A stretch of 64,000 nucleotides of DNA from NCBI RefSeq assembly GCF_016722765.1, contig NZ_JAEQND010000015.1:1-64000 (forward strand), read 5' to 3'. This document shows positions 44,108 through 54,183 of the stretch, piece by piece. A program made the position numbers and the translations under genes. Each line of letters starts with the position of its first letter. Within the stretch, counting starts at the first letter, position 1. The notes beneath the pieces are model-generated. The model saw nothing but the letters and a program-made list of their open reading frames with translations. It made no database searches and had not been told where the DNA came from. The stretch is from Ramlibacter alkalitolerans (GTDB lineage: Bacteria > Pseudomonadota > Gammaproteobacteria > Burkholderiales > Burkholderiaceae_C).

Positions 44108-46162
44108 CTAGGAGATTCCCTTAGGCGGGCCCGCGCTGGGCGTGAGGAGGCTCAGGAGCCAGGTGACGCCGAAACCCACCGGCACGCCGAACACGCCGGC
44201 CGAGAGCGGCTGGATGCCGAACCACAGGTCCTGCCCCGCGACCAGGCCCAGCGCCGCGCGCACGTTGCTCGCATTGATGCTCATGTAATACAGCGTGACG
44301 CCGAGGCCGGCGAGCATGCCGCACACCGCGCCGACGCGATTGGTGCCGCGCCACAGGATGCCCAGCACCATCGCCGGCACGAACGCGGCCGCCGCAAGCG
44401 AGAAGGACGCCGACACCAGCAGCAGGATCTCGGCGGGCTTGGCCGTCGCCACCACCGCGGCGACGAGCGCGACCCCCATCAGCGCGAACTTGGAGAGGAT
44501 CACGCGCTGTTCGGCCGGCAGGTCGGGCCGCACGTCGTGGCAGAAGATGTCGCGCACGAGCGCGTTGCTGATCGTCAGCAGCAGGCCGTCGGCGGTGGAC
44601 AGCGCCGCGGCCAGCCCGCCGGCGGCCACCAGCCCGGAGATCACGTACGGCAGGCCGCCGAGTTCCGGCGTCGCCAGCATGATGATGTCGGCGCCCAGGC
44701 GGATCTCGCCCCACTGCAGGATGCGGTCGCCGTTCACGTCGGCGACGGCGACGAGCGTGGGATCGACCCGCGCCCACTGCGCGATCCACGCCGGCAGGCT
44801 GTCGAAGCTGCTGCCCACCAGGTTGTTCATCACCTCGAACTTCACCAGCGCCGCGAGCGCCGGCGCGCTGATGTAGACCAGGGCGATGAAGAACAGCGAC
44901 CACGCCACCGAGGAGCGCGTGGCCGACACGCTGGGCGTCGTGTAGTAGCGCGTGAGCAGGTGCGGCAGTCCGGCCGTGCCCAGCATCAGGCAGAACATCA
45001 GCGCCAGGAAGTTGCGCCGCGACAGGTCGAAGGTTTCGCGCTCCTGCGGCGAGCCCTTGGGATCGCCGGCGAAGGGCTGGCTGTGGCGCGGGATGCCGCC
45101 CAGCGGCCGCGCCCGCTCGTAGCTCTCGGCCATCGCGCGGCTCCACTGCTCGCGGGCGCCGGCGGCGTCGCGCGGCAGCGCGGTGAGCGCGCGCGAGGCC
45201 TGCTGGATCTCCGCCGCGTCCGCGTTCTGCTGCTTCAACTGGCGCACCCTCGCCTGCGCCTCCGAGCGCACGCGCGACAAGGACCCGGGCAGGTCGTGCA
45301 GCAGGGCCTCGTACTCGCGCCCGCGGGCCAGGAAGATCGCGCCGACCTGGCGTTCGGCCGGGTCGCGCGCGATGCGGTCTTCCAGCGCGCGGATCTTCTG
45401 CAGTTGCTTGCCGTAGACGAAGGGCGCGGCCGGTTCGCCGAGCTGCTTGTACGCCAGCCAGGAAACCGGGATCAGGAACGCCAGCAGCATCACGACGTAC
45501 TGCGCCACCTGCGTCCACGTGATGGCCTTCATGCCGCCGAGGAAGGAGCAGAGCAGGACACCGCCGATCCCGAGCAGGATGCCGATCTCGAACTGCACGC
45601 CCGTGAGGCGCGAGGCGATCAGGCCGACGCCGTAGATCTGGGCCACCACGTACAGGAAGGAGCACAGCACCGCGGCCAGCGCCGCGATGATGCGCGGCCC
45701 GCGCCCGCCGAAGCGCACGTCGAAGTACTCCGGCACCGTGTAGAGGTTCAGCCGCCGCAGGTGCGGCGCGATCAGCAGCGCCAGCAGGCAGAAGCCGCCC
45801 GTCCATCCCAGCACGTAGGCCAGGCCGCCCGCCTGCTGGTCGTTGCCGCCATAGCCTTGCAGGTACAGCCCCCCCGCCAGGCTGATGAAGGAGGCCGCGC
45901 TCATCCAGTCGGCGGCGGCCGCCATGCCGTTGTACATCGGCGGAATGCGCCGGCCCGCGACGTAGTACTCCTCGGGGTCGGTGGTGCGGCTGCGGATGCC
46001 GATCACCGCGTACATCATCACCGTGGAGAAGATGAAGATCGGGCCGAGCCAGAAGCGCGAGAGCCCCCGCTGCTCCGCGAACGTGAGCAGCAGCAGGAAC
46101 AGGATGAAGCCGACGGTGAAGGACAGCAGGACCCGGCGGATGCGGCGCTCGTAGCGCGTCAC
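44108..46162 (-). CDS. Sodium:solute symporter, VC_2705 (ActP-like) subfamily
   Basis: SSS-family protein of 684 residues with about 13 membrane segments. AGRRIPPMYNGMAAAADWMSAASFIS and YTVPEYFDVRFGGRGPRI are typical of the acetate-permease-like branch. A large charged loop (about 255-370, with helical RVRSEAQARVRQLKQQ) is the hallmark of the VC_2705 subfamily. It probably imports acetate or another short carboxylate with Na+. It is four bases after the DUF4212 partner, with which it must work. Confidence 0.9.
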   Translation of the reverse strand: MTRYERRIRRVLLSFTVGFILFLLLLTFAEQRGLSRFWLGPIFIFSTVMMYAVIGIRSRTTDPEEYYVAGRRIPPMYNGMAAAADWMSAASFISLAGGLYLQGYGGNDQQAGGLAYVLGWTGGFCLLALLIAPHLRRLNLYTVPEYFDVRFGGRGPRIIAALAAVLCSFLYVVAQIYGVGLIASRLTGVQFEIGILLGIGGVLLCSFLGGMKAITWTQVAQYVVMLLAFLIPVSWLAYKQLGEPAAPFVYGKQLQKIRALEDRIARDPAERQVGAIFLARGREYEALLHDLPGSLSRVRSEAQARVRQLKQQNADAAEIQQASRALTALPRDAAGAREQWSRAMAESYERARPLGGIPRHSQPFAGDPKGSPQERETFDLSRRNFLALMFCLMLGTAGLPHLLTRYYTTPSVSATRSSVAWSLFFIALVYISAPALAALVKFEVMNNLVGSSFDSLPAWIAQWARVDPTLVAVADVNGDRILQWGEIRLGADIIMLATPELGGLPYVISGLVAAGGLAAALSTADGLLLTISNALVRDIFCHDVRPDLPAEQRVILSKFALMGVALVAAVVATAKPAEILLLVSASFSLAAAAFVPAMVLGILWRGTNRVGAVCGMLAGLGVTLYYMSINASNVRAALGLVAGQDLWFGIQPLSAGVFGVPVGFGVTWLLSLLTPSAGPPKGIS

Positions 46163-46166
46163 GGCC

Positions 46167-46433
46167 TCAGGCGCCCTCTTCCGGCGTGCCGAGCGCGTCT
46201 TCGGGCACGAGTCGCTTCATGGCCCAGGCATGGAAGCCCACGATGCCGATGAAGGCGAACAGCGCACCCTGCGCGGCGACCCAGTAGCCCAGGGGCCAGT
46301 CGAACACGGTGAAATCGAGCTGGCGCGCGAAGTAGCTGGCGCCGAAGCTCACCGCGATCCACAGCGCGGCCAGCCCCAGCTTGAGGGCCAGCACGCGCCG
46401 GTCACGGAAGGTATTCGATGGCAGGTCATCCAT
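46167..46433 (-). CDS. DUF4212 small subunit of sodium:solute symporter
   Basis: Protein of 88 residues with two membrane helices ([19 protein letters not shown], and one from [20 protein letters not shown]). It matches DUF4212, which is almost always encoded directly upstream of a VC_2705-type symporter. Placement here is exactly that, so it is probably an obligatory accessory subunit. A cytosolic acidic tail follows. Confidence 0.88.
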   Translation of the reverse strand: MDDLPSNTFRDRRVLALKLGLAALWIAVSFGASYFARQLDFTVFDWPLGYWVAAQGALFAFIGIVGFHAWAMKRLVPEDALGTPEEGA

Positions 46434-46467
46434 GGGCCGGCATCATCGCACCGCCGACCCATGCAGA

Positions 46468-48858
46468 TCAACCGGCCAGCTTCTCCCAGGTGGCGATCAC
46501 GCTGTCCGGGTTCAGAGAGATGGAGGTGATGCCTTCCTGCACCAGCCACTGCGCGAAGTCCGGATGGTCGCTGGGGCCCTGGCCGCAGATGCCGACGTAC
46601 TTGCCCTGCTTCACGCAGGCCTGGATGGCGCGCGAAAGCATCGCCTTGACGGCCGGATCGCGCTCGTCGAAGTCCGCGGCCAGCAGCTCGAGGCCCGAGT
46701 CGCGGTCCAGGCCCAGCGTGAGCTGGGTCAGGTCGTTCGAGCCGATCGAGAAGCCGTCGAAGTACTCCAGGAACTGGTCGGCCAGGATCGCGTTGCTCGG
46801 GATCTCGCACATCATGATCAGCTTGAGGTCGTCTTGCCCGCGCTGGAGGCCCTGGTCCGCCAGCAGCTTCGTCACGCGATCGGCCTGGCCCAGCGTGCGC
46901 ACGAACGGCACCATCACCTGCACGTTGGTCAGGCCCATCTCGCGGCGCACGCGCACCAGCGCCTCGCATTCCATCGAGAAGGCTTCCCGGAATTCCGCGC
47001 TGATGTAGCGCGCCGCGCCGCGGAAGCCCAGCATCGGGTTCTCTTCCTCGGGCTCGTAGCGGCTGCCGCCGATCAACTTGCGGTATTCGTTGGACTTGAA
47101 GTCCGACAGGCGCACGATCACCGGCTTGGGCCAGAAGGCCGCGGCGATCGTTGCCACGCCTTCGGCCACCTTGTCGACGTAGAAGGCACGCGGCGAGGCA
47201 TGGCCGCGGGCCACCGACTCCACCGCCTTCTTCAGGTCGGCGTCGACGTTGGGATAGTCGAGGATCGCCTTCGGGTGCACCCCGATGTTGTTGTTGATGA
47301 TGAACTCCAGGCGCGCCAGGCCCACGCCTTCGTTGGGCAACTGCGCGAAGTCGAAGGCGAGCTGCGGGTTGCCCACGTTCATCGTGATCTTGGTCTTGAT
47401 CGGCGGCATCACGCCGCGCTGCACCTCGGTGACCTCGGTCTCCAGCAGGCCGTCGTAGATGAAGCCGGTGTCGCCTTCGGCGCAGCTCACGGTGACCAGC
47501 GTGCCGTCGGCCAGCCGCTCGGTCGCGTCGCCGCAGCCGACCACCGCGGGGATGCCCAGCTCGCGGGCGATGATCGCCGCGTGGCAGGTGCGCCCGCCCC
47601 GGTTGGTGACGATGGCGCTGGCGCGCTTCATCACCGGCTCCCAGTTCGGGTCGGTCATGTCGGTGACGAGCACGTCGCCGGCCTGCACGCGGTCCATTTC
47701 GGCGGTGCTGTGCACCAGCCGCACCGGGCCGGTGCCGACCTTCTGGCCGATCGCGCGGCCCTCGGCCAGCACGCTGCCCTTGCTCTTCAACTTGTAGCGC
47801 ATCTCGGGCTTGCCCTCGGACTGGCTCTTCACCGTCTCGGGGCGCGCCTGCAGGATGTAGATGTGGCCGTCGGTGCCGTCCTTGCCCCACTCGATGTCCA
47901 TCGGCCGTCCGTAGTGCTCCTCGATGACGAGGGCGTAGCGCGCCAGTTCCTGCACGTCGGCGTCGTTCAGCGAATAGCGGTTGCGCTGCTCCAGAGGCAC
48001 GTCGATCGTCTGCACCAGCCGGCCGCCCTGCGCCTTCCCGGCGTCGCTGGCGAACACCATCTGGATCAACTTGGAACCGAGGTTGCGGCGGATCACGGCC
48101 TGCTTGCCGGCCCTGAGCATCGGCTTGTGGACGTAGAACTCGTCGGGGTTGACGGCGCCCTGCACCACCGTCTCGCCCAGGCCGTAGCTGGACGTGATGA
48201 AGACCACGTCCTTGAAGCCGGACTCGGTGTCGATCGTGAACATCACACCAGCGGCGCCGAGGTCGGAGCGCACCATGCGCTGCACGCCGGCCGACAGGGC
48301 GACGTCGGAATGGGCGAAGCCCTTGTGCACGCGATAGCTGATGGCGCGGTCGTTGTACAGGGAGGCGAAGACCTCGCGCATCTTGTGCAGCACCGGCTCG
48401 ATGCCGACCACGTTCAGGAAGGTTTCCTGCTGGCCGGCGAAGGAGGCATCCGGCAGGTCTTCGGCGGTCGCCGAGGAACGCACGGCGAAGCTGGCCTGGG
48501 GATTGCCGGCCGAGAGCTTCTCGAATTCGGCGCGGATCGCGCGCTCCAGCTCCGGCGGGAAGGGCTGCGCCTCGATCCAGCCGCGGATCTCGGCCCCGGC
48601 GGCGGCGAGCGCGCGCACGTCCTCGGTGTCGAGCGTGGCCAGGCGCTGCTGGATGCGCTGGGCCAGGCCGTCGTGCTTGAGGAACTCGCGGAAGGCGTGC
48701 GCCGTCGTGGCGAACCCGGTGGGGACGCGCACGCCATGCGGCAGCTGGGAGATCATTTCGCCGAGGCTGGCGTTCTTGCCGCCGACCGCCTCGACATCGG
48801 ACATTCTCAGGTTCTCAAACGGAACGACCAGGGCGGTCGCGTTGAAACGAGCAGACAT
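46468..48858 (-). CDS. ppsA: Phosphoenolpyruvate synthase
   Basis: Protein of 796 residues converting pyruvate and ATP to phosphoenolpyruvate, AMP and phosphate. The N-terminal ATP-grasp domain opens [25 protein letters not shown]. The phospho-histidine is in [23 protein letters not shown] (about residue 420). The C-terminal TIM barrel has [14 protein letters not shown] and the catalytic Cys in [15 protein letters not shown]. The start at [11 protein letters not shown] is chosen. The gene is divergent from its own regulator ppsR across 186 bases. Confidence 0.96.
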   Translation of the reverse strand: MSARFNATALVVPFENLRMSDVEAVGGKNASLGEMISQLPHGVRVPTGFATTAHAFREFLKHDGLAQRIQQRLATLDTEDVRALAAAGAEIRGWIEAQPFPPELERAIRAEFEKLSAGNPQASFAVRSSATAEDLPDASFAGQQETFLNVVGIEPVLHKMREVFASLYNDRAISYRVHKGFAHSDVALSAGVQRMVRSDLGAAGVMFTIDTESGFKDVVFITSSYGLGETVVQGAVNPDEFYVHKPMLRAGKQAVIRRNLGSKLIQMVFASDAGKAQGGRLVQTIDVPLEQRNRYSLNDADVQELARYALVIEEHYGRPMDIEWGKDGTDGHIYILQARPETVKSQSEGKPEMRYKLKSKGSVLAEGRAIGQKVGTGPVRLVHSTAEMDRVQAGDVLVTDMTDPNWEPVMKRASAIVTNRGGRTCHAAIIARELGIPAVVGCGDATERLADGTLVTVSCAEGDTGFIYDGLLETEVTEVQRGVMPPIKTKITMNVGNPQLAFDFAQLPNEGVGLARLEFIINNNIGVHPKAILDYPNVDADLKKAVESVARGHASPRAFYVDKVAEGVATIAAAFWPKPVIVRLSDFKSNEYRKLIGGSRYEPEEENPMLGFRGAARYISAEFREAFSMECEALVRVRREMGLTNVQVMVPFVRTLGQADRVTKLLADQGLQRGQDDLKLIMMCEIPSNAILADQFLEYFDGFSIGSNDLTQLTLGLDRDSGLELLAADFDERDPAVKAMLSRAIQACVKQGKYVGICGQGPSDHPDFAQWLVQEGITSISLNPDSVIATWEKLAG

Positions 48859-49044
48859 GGTGGAAAAACTCCGGAAGTTGAAATCGGCACCGCGCTTGCG
48901 CGCATGGCGTCCCGGAGCCCCGCCGATGGGCTTTCTGGTTGTTCGAATGGGCGACGGCGGGTCATGGGCGCGCTGGAATTCGGATAATGCCGACCATTGT
49001 AGGCGGGGCGGGCGGTTCCGGCCGGCCTGCAGTTGAGGCATTCC

Positions 49045-49875
49045 ATGGCGACCCTGCACACGCGCACCGTATTCTTCGTCTCCGACGGCACCGGCATCAC
49101 CGCCGAAACCTTCGGCAACGCCATCCTGACCCAGTTCGAATTCAAGCCCCGGCACGTGCGGCTGCCGTTCATCGATTCCGTGGACAAGGCGCACCAGGTG
49201 GTGCGGCAGGTCAACCACACCGCGGAGCTCGAAGGCCGCCGGCCCGTCGTCTTCACGACCCTGGTGAACGTGGAGGTGCTGCAGGTCATCGAGGAAGGCT
49301 GCAAGGCCATGGTGCTGGACATGTTCGGCACCTTCGTGCGGCCGCTGGAGATCGAACTGGGGATGAAGTCCAGCCACCGCGTGGGCCGCTTCTCCGACGT
49401 CAGCAAGAGCAAGGAGTACCACGACCGCATCGAGGCGATCAACTTCAGCCTGGCGCACGATGACGGCCAGTCGAACCGCGACCTCGAACAGGCGGACGTG
49501 ATCCTGGTCGGCGTGAGCCGCAGCGGCAAGACGCCGACCTCCTTGTATCTCGCCATGCAGCACGGGTTGAAGGCGGCGAACTACCCGCTGATCCCGGAGG
49601 ATTTCGAGCGCAAGCAACTGCCAGGTGCGCTGGGTACGCACCGCAAGAAGATCTTCGGCCTCACGATCCAGCCCGAGCGGCTCAGCGAGATCCGCAACGA
49701 GCGGCGTCCGAACTCGCGCTATGCCTCGCTCGAGAGCTGCCGGCACGAAGTCGCCGAGGCCGAGGCGATGATGCGGCGCGAGGGCATCCGCTGGCTCTCC
49801 ACCACCACCAAGTCGATCGAAGAGATCGCGACCACGATCCTGCAGGAGATCCGGCCCGAGCGGCTGGAGTACTGA
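49045..49875 (+). CDS. ppsR: PEP synthase regulatory protein (PSRP, bifunctional kinase/phosphorylase)
   Basis: DUF299 protein of 276 residues that inactivates PpsA by ADP-dependent phosphorylation of a threonine and reactivates it by phosphorolysis. The P-loop GVSRSGKT is at 156-163, and [20 protein letters not shown] is the usual opening. The start is the ATG at 49045; a TTG four codons upstream is possible. Divergent pairing with ppsA is the conserved arrangement. Confidence 0.95.
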   Translation: MATLHTRTVFFVSDGTGITAETFGNAILTQFEFKPRHVRLPFIDSVDKAHQVVRQVNHTAELEGRRPVVFTTLVNVEVLQVIEEGCKAMVLDMFGTFVRPLEIELGMKSSHRVGRFSDVSKSKEYHDRIEAINFSLAHDDGQSNRDLEQADVILVGVSRSGKTPTSLYLAMQHGLKAANYPLIPEDFERKQLPGALGTHRKKIFGLTIQPERLSEIRNERRPNSRYASLESCRHEVAEAEAMMRREGIRWLSTTTKSIEEIATTILQEIRPERLEY

Positions 49876-50023
49876 GCTTCATCCCGTCCCACCCCCGCGG
49901 GCGTGGGCCGATAGCCGACACCTAAAGCCGTCATGCCCCCTTTCAATGGGAAGGGGTCGGGATCGGCCTTATCATTCATAGGCGCCATTCATTGAAGCGT
50001 GCCAATCGATAGAGGAAAATAAA

Positions 50024-50596
50024 ATGTCTTTGATCAACACCGAAATCCCTTCTTTCTCCGCCACCGCGTACCACAACGGCAAGTTCGTGCCGGTCACGGA
50101 GCAGAACTTCAAGGGCAAGTGGTCCGTGGTCGTGTTCTATCCCGCCGACTTCACCTTCGTGTGCCCGACCGAGCTGGGCGACCTGGCCGACAACTACGCC
50201 GAATTCCAGAAGCTGGGCGCCGAGGTGTATGGCGTGTCGACCGACACCCACTTCACCCACAAGGCCTGGCACGACACCTCCGACACGATCAGCAAGGTGC
50301 AGTACCCGCTGGTCGGCGACCCGAGCCACCAGCTGGCCAGCTTCTTCCAGGTGCTGATCACCGAAGGCGAGGACACCGGCCTGGCCCTGCGCGGCACCTT
50401 CATCATCGATCCGGAAGGCCGCATCAAGACCATCGAGGTGCACGACAACGGCATCGGCCGCGACGCCAAGGAAACGCTGCGCCGCCTGAAGGCCGCCCAG
50501 TACGTCGCCTCGCACCCGGGTGAAGTCTGCCCGGCGAAGTGGGAAGAAGGCGCGCAGACGCTCAAGCCTTCGCTGGACCTGGTCGGGAAGATCTGA
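50024..50596 (+). CDS. ahpC: Alkyl hydroperoxide reductase subunit C (peroxiredoxin)
   Basis: Typical 2-Cys peroxiredoxin of 190 residues. The peroxidatic Cys47 is in [16 protein letters not shown] and the resolving Cys near 169 in [13 protein letters not shown]. It reduces peroxides in the cytosol and is recycled by AhpF, encoded next. The ribosome-binding site AGAGGA precedes the ATG. I looked for an OxyR site upstream and could not find the four-part spacing. A terminator and family A repeat separate it from ahpF. Confidence 0.96.
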   Translation: MSLINTEIPSFSATAYHNGKFVPVTEQNFKGKWSVVVFYPADFTFVCPTELGDLADNYAEFQKLGAEVYGVSTDTHFTHKAWHDTSDTISKVQYPLVGDPSHQLASFFQVLITEGEDTGLALRGTFIIDPEGRIKTIEVHDNGIGRDAKETLRRLKAAQYVASHPGEVCPAKWEEGAQTLKPSLDLVGKI

Positions 50597-50635
50597 GGTC
50601 GAAGGCCGAAGGGCGTCGCTCTCCGACGCGATAGC

Positions 50636-50723
50636 CGTCGTTCCCGCGCAGGCGGGAACCCAGAGCTCGCCGCGCAGCGGCGAGTCCGAAAGCCCTGCAT
50701 CCCCGCCTCCGCGGGGATGACGG
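50636..50723. repeat. Family A intergenic repeat, composite
   Basis: A left unit (GTCGTTCCCGCGCAGGCGGGAA) and an inverted right unit (CCCCGCCTCCGCGGGGATGAC) flank a hairpin, GAGCTCGCCGCGCAGCGGCGAG. The layout is the same as the copy at 3542-3626. It lies between ahpC and ahpF. Confidence 0.75.
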
Positions 50724-50732
50724 GACGAAGGG

Positions 50733-50761
50733 CCGGGCGCCGCCCAGCGCCCGGCTTTTTC
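50733..50761 (+). terminator. Intrinsic terminator between ahpC and ahpF
   Basis: CCGGGCGC-CGCCCA-GCGCCCGG then CTTTTT: an eight-pair GC stem and a T run. It should reduce read-through from the highly expressed ahpC into ahpF. Confidence 0.85.
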
Positions 50762-50793
50762 ATTTCCGCAGCAAGAACTCGAAAGGAACCCGC

Positions 50794-52341
50794 ATGCTCG
50801 ACGCCAACCTCAAAGCCCAACTCGCCGCCTACCTCGAGCGCATGACGCAGCCGGTGGAGATCGTCGCCTCGCTCGACGAGACGAAAGCTTCGGTCGACAT
50901 GCGGGCGCTGCTGAAGGACATCGCGGATGCCTCGCCGCGCGTGACGGTCACCGAGACCCGGGGCGGCCCGCACCGCACGCCCTCGTTCCAGGTCACCCGC
51001 CCCGGCCAGAACACCGGCGTGCGCTTTGCCGGCCTGCCCATGGGACATGAATTCACCTCGCTGGTGCTGGCCCTGCTGCAGGTGGGCGGCTATCCGCCCA
51101 AGGTGGACGAAGCCGTGCTGCAGCAGGTGCGCGCGCTGCCGGGCGACTACGAATTCGAGATCTACGTCTCGCTGTCCTGCCACAACTGCCCGGACGTGGT
51201 GCAGGCCCTGAACCTGATGGCGGTGCAGAACCCGCGCATCCGCACCACGATGATCGACGGCTCGATCTTCCAGGACGAAGTGAGCGAGCGCAGGGTCATG
51301 GCCGTGCCGACGGTGTTCCTCAACGGCACCGAATTCGGCCAGGGCCGCATGACGCTGGAGGAGATCGTGGGCAAGATCGACAGCACCGGCGCCGCCCGGC
51401 AGGCCGAAGCCCTCGCTACGCGCGAGCCGTACGACGTGCTGATCGTCGGCGGCGGGCCGGCGGGCGCTGCAGCAGCCGTGTACGCCGCGCGCAAGGGCAT
51501 CCGCACCGGCATCGCCTCCGAGCGCTTCGGCGGCCAGGTGCTGGACACCCTGGGCATCGAGAACTTCGTCTCCGTGAAGGAAACGGAAGGCCCGAAGTTC
51601 GCGCTGGCGCTGGAGGAACACGTGCGCCACTACGACGTGGACATCGTCAACCTGCAGCGCGCCAGGGCGCTGCGCCGCAACGGCAGCCTGGTCGAGGTCG
51701 ACCTCGAAAGCGGCGCCACGCTCAAGGGCAGGACGGTGATCCTGTCCACCGGTGCGCGCTGGCGCACGCTGAACGTGCCCGGCGAGCAGGAGTACCGCAA
51801 CAAGGGCGTGACCTTCTGCCCGCACTGCGACGGCCCCCTGTTCAAGGGGAAGCCGGTGGCGGTGGTCGGCGGCGGCAACTCCGGCGTCGAGGCGGCGATC
51901 GACCTGGCGGGCATCGTCAAGCACGTGACGCTGATCGAGTTCGGCGCCGAACTGCGCGCCGACGCGGTGCTGCAGCGCAAGCTGAAGTCGCTGCCCAACG
52001 TGGACGTGATCGTCAACGCGCAGACGACCGAAGTCGTGGGCGACGGCCAGAAGCTCGAAGCGCTCATCTACCGGGACCGTGCCTCCGGCGAGGACAAGCG
52101 CCTGGCGGTCGAAGGCGTGTTCGTGCAGATCGGGCTCGTGCCCAACACGGAATGGCTGAAGGGCTCGCTGGAGCTGTCGAAGTCCGGCGAGATCGTCGTC
52201 GATGCGCGCGGACAGACCTCGCTGGCCGGCGTGTTCGCGGCAGGGGACTGCACCACCGTGCCCTTCAAGCAGATCATCATCGCCGCCGGCGACGGCGCGA
52301 AGGCGGCGCTCGGCGCCTTCGATCATCTGATCCGATCGTGA
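50794..52341 (+). CDS. ahpF: Alkyl hydroperoxide reductase subunit F
   Basis: Flavoprotein disulfide reductase of 515 residues. The N-terminal double thioredoxin fold (1-200) has CxxC in LSCHNCPD near 128-131. The FAD domain starts [19 protein letters not shown] near 213. The redox CxxC is in [12 protein letters not shown], and the NADPH motif is [14 protein letters not shown]. It passes electrons from NADH to AhpC. It begins 197 bases after ahpC, with GAAAGGAA as ribosome-binding site. Confidence 0.96.
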   Translation: MLDANLKAQLAAYLERMTQPVEIVASLDETKASVDMRALLKDIADASPRVTVTETRGGPHRTPSFQVTRPGQNTGVRFAGLPMGHEFTSLVLALLQVGGYPPKVDEAVLQQVRALPGDYEFEIYVSLSCHNCPDVVQALNLMAVQNPRIRTTMIDGSIFQDEVSERRVMAVPTVFLNGTEFGQGRMTLEEIVGKIDSTGAARQAEALATREPYDVLIVGGGPAGAAAAVYAARKGIRTGIASERFGGQVLDTLGIENFVSVKETEGPKFALALEEHVRHYDVDIVNLQRARALRRNGSLVEVDLESGATLKGRTVILSTGARWRTLNVPGEQEYRNKGVTFCPHCDGPLFKGKPVAVVGGGNSGVEAAIDLAGIVKHVTLIEFGAELRADAVLQRKLKSLPNVDVIVNAQTTEVVGDGQKLEALIYRDRASGEDKRLAVEGVFVQIGLVPNTEWLKGSLELSKSGEIVVDARGQTSLAGVFAAGDCTTVPFKQIIIAAGDGAKAALGAFDHLIRS

Positions 52342-52440
52342 AGGGTCTGCGCCGGGGGGCTTCGTTCATCGCCCCGGCGCTTGCCCCCGGCATTCTTGCG
52401 CCACAATGACCGGCACAAGAACCAACACGAGGACCGAACC

Positions 52441-52920
52441 ATGCAAGGCGATCCGCAAGTCATCCATCATCTCCAGGCCCAACTGAAGAACGAGCTGACG
52501 GCCACCAACCAGTACTTCCTGCACTACCGGATCCTCAAGCACTGGGGCTTCGACCGCCTCGCGAAGAAGGAATACGAGGAGTCGATCGGGGAGATGAAGC
52601 ACGCGGACCGGCTGATGGAGCGCATCCTCATGCTCGATGCGCTGCCCAACCTGCAGGATCTCGGCAAGCTGATGATCGGCGAGGACGTCCCCGAAATCCT
52701 AAACTGCGACCTGACGCTCGAACGCGGCGCGCAGGCCACCATCAAGGCGGGCGTCGCGCATTGCGAGAGCGTGCGCGATTACGTCTCGCGCGAGATCCTC
52801 GAGCGCATCCTCGAGGACACCGAGGAGCACATCGACTGGCTCGAGACCCAGATCGACCTGCTGAACAAGATGGGCCTGCAGAACTACCTGCAGTCCGCCG
52901 CGGGCGAAGTCTCCTCCTGA
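52441..52920 (+). CDS. bfr: Bacterioferritin
   Basis: Haem-containing ferritin of 159 residues forming a 24-mer iron store. Ferroxidase ligands E18, E51 and H54 are present and the haem ligand is M52 (GEMKHAD). The remaining ligands lie in the second half (EDTEEHIDW). The start ATG at 52441 gives MQGDPQVIHHLQAQL, the usual opening. It precedes bfd, its electron donor for iron release, by 202 bases. Confidence 0.96.
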   Translation: MQGDPQVIHHLQAQLKNELTATNQYFLHYRILKHWGFDRLAKKEYEESIGEMKHADRLMERILMLDALPNLQDLGKLMIGEDVPEILNCDLTLERGAQATIKAGVAHCESVRDYVSREILERILEDTEEHIDWLETQIDLLNKMGLQNYLQSAAGEVSS

Positions 52921-53022
52921 GCCTCTGGCACGCCGAACCCTTCCCCGGCCGCTCGATGCGGCCGAATTTCTTACTCCTGACCGCCGCCACAGACAGAAAC
53001 CTGGCTTCCACCTTCACTTGAA

Positions 53023-53036
53023 TTGCGCTAGCGCAA
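53023..53036. promoter_or_regulatory. Perfect 14-bp palindrome upstream of bfd
   Basis: TTGCGCTAGCGCAA is fully self-complementary and lies about 20 bases before the -35 of the bfd promoter. It may be a second regulator site. It does not match the Fur pattern. Confidence 0.35.
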
Positions 53037-53055
53037 GTCACTTGGGCCGAAACAG

Positions 53056-53085
53056 TTGCAAATGCGAAGGATTCGCATTTATACT
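53056..53085 (+). promoter_or_regulatory. Sigma-70 promoter of bfd
   Basis: TTGCAA (53056-53061) and TATACT (53080-53085) are separated by 18 bases, placing the transcript start about 30 bases before the bfd ATG. The promoter is overlapped by a Fur-box-like dyad. Confidence 0.65.
53058..53082. promoter_or_regulatory. Fur box over the bfd promoter
   Basis: AAATGCGAA-GGA-TTCGCATTT is a perfect 9-bp inverted repeat. With flanks it reads GCAAATGCGAAGGATTCGCA and continues TTTAT, close to the classical GCAAATGAGAAT..ATTCTCATTTGC Fur site. It covers the interval between -35 and -10, so binding would repress. This predicts iron-repressed transcription of bfd and perhaps tonB-exbB-exbD-hemP. Confidence 0.7.
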
Positions 53086-53122
53086 GAACCCAGTTTCAAG
53101 CCACGAAGTTCTGGAAGTCAAC

Positions 53123-53368
53123 ATGATCGTCTGTGTCTGCCGCAGCATCTCGGACCGCGAAATCGCCCGCCACGCCCGCGCCGGCATGAGCTTCGACGAC
53201 ATCCAGTTCGAGCTCGGCGTGGCCACCCAGTGCGGCCAGTGCGAAAGCTGCGCCCGCGAGGTCCACGCCCAGTGCGCCTGCAGCGGCGGCGTCGCCGCCC
53301 TCCATTGCGAATCCAGCACGGTCAAGGAAAGCGCCGAATGGCCGAACTCGTCCTCGGTGGCGGCCTGA
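53123..53368 (+). CDS. bfd: Bacterioferritin-associated ferredoxin
   Basis: [2Fe-2S] protein of 81 residues that reduces bacterioferritin to release iron. Cluster ligands are C4, C6, C37 and C40 ([11 protein letters not shown] and TQCGQCESC, with an extra C43). The C-terminal tail after residue 50 is longer than in E. coli and has two more Cys. The ATG has GGAAG upstream. The last 31 bases overlap a small membrane ORF in another frame. Confidence 0.93.
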   Translation: MIVCVCRSISDREIARHARAGMSFDDIQFELGVATQCGQCESCAREVHAQCACSGGVAALHCESSTVKESAEWPNSSSVAA

Positions 53369-53409
53369 TCCTCGCCGTTGCCGCTGCGTGGTGGGTTTTC
53401 ACCCGCTGA
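53338..53409 (+). CDS. Putative 23-residue membrane peptide
   Basis: A small reading frame encoding a single hydrophobic helix ([20 protein letters not shown], then FTR). It starts within the end of bfd in another frame. AAGGAAAG lies seven bases before its ATG, a good ribosome-binding site. It would be translated from the bfd mRNA, just before tonB. No family is known to me. Coding status rests only on the ribosome-binding site and the helix. Confidence 0.45.
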   Translation: MAELVLGGGLILAVAAAWWVFTR

Positions 53410-53466
53410 CGCCACCCTCCTTCCCGCCCGACAATGCTCTTCGTGCCGCAGAGCCCTAGCGCAGCC

Positions 53467-54162
53467 ATGCCCGCTTCCCGCAACGCGCTGATCGCCGGCA
53501 GCGTCGTGCTGTTGCACGTGGGTGCGCTGTGGGCGCTGCAAAGCGGGCTGCTGCGGCGGGTGGTCGAGACGGTCGTGCCGGTGGAGATCCTCACCGCCAG
53601 CCTGCCCACACCGCCGGCACCGCCGCGGGTCGAACCACCTGCTCCACCACCGCCGGAGCCCAAACCCCAACCCATCGTGCCGCAGCCGCGGCCGGTGCTG
53701 CGCAGGAGCCCGCCGCCGCCCGCACCGGCCCCGGCGCCGCAACCGGTCGCCGTGCCCGAAGCGCCGCCCACCCCTGCGGCCGTCACCGGCACGACGGAGC
53801 CGCAGCCCGCCCCGCCGCCGGTGGCCGCCCCGGTCGCCGCAGCGCCGGTTGCCGCGCCCGCGCCCGCTCCCGCGCCGGCCAAGGTCGAACTCCCCATCAG
53901 CGACGCCGACTACCTGCAGAACCCGGCGCCGGAATGGCCGCGCATGAGCCAGCGGCTGGGCGAAAGAGGCCTGGTCGTCCTGCGCGTCCTGATCGGCGCC
54001 GACGGACGGCCCCGTTCCGCCCAGGTCAAGCAAAGCAGCGGCTTCACGCGGCTGGACGAAGCCTCCGTCACCGCCGCGATGGCCTGGCGCTACGTGCCCG
54101 GCAAGCGCGGCGGCGTGCCGGAGGAAATGTGGGTGAACGTCCCGATCCGCTGGGGCGACTGA
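53467..54162 (+). CDS. tonB: Energy transducer TonB
   Basis: Protein of 231 residues. There is one N-terminal membrane anchor (ALIAGSVVLLHVGALWAL), a long Pro-rich periplasmic spacer (about 45-140), and the C-terminal TonB domain from about 150 with GLVVLRVLIGADGRPRSAQVKQS and AAMAWRYVPGK. It carries proton-motive energy to outer-membrane siderophore or haem receptors. An ATG 11 codons upstream is an equally possible start. It is followed by exbB (21 bases) in the same operon. Confidence 0.92.
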   Translation: MPASRNALIAGSVVLLHVGALWALQSGLLRRVVETVVPVEILTASLPTPPAPPRVEPPAPPPPEPKPQPIVPQPRPVLRRSPPPPAPAPAPQPVAVPEAPPTPAAVTGTTEPQPAPPPVAAPVAAAPVAAPAPAPAPAKVELPISDADYLQNPAPEWPRMSQRLGERGLVVLRVLIGADGRPRSAQVKQSSGFTRLDEASVTAAMAWRYVPGKRGGVPEEMWVNVPIRWGD

Positions 54163-54183
54163 CCAGTACAAGGAAAAGAAAAC

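Noticed and set aside
49876-50023. OxyR-type site upstream of ahpC
   Set aside because: Two ATAG motifs occur at 49978 and 50009, but the 31-base distance does not fit the ATAG-N7-CTAT-N7-ATAG-N7-CTAT pattern, and the second is part of the ribosome-binding site.
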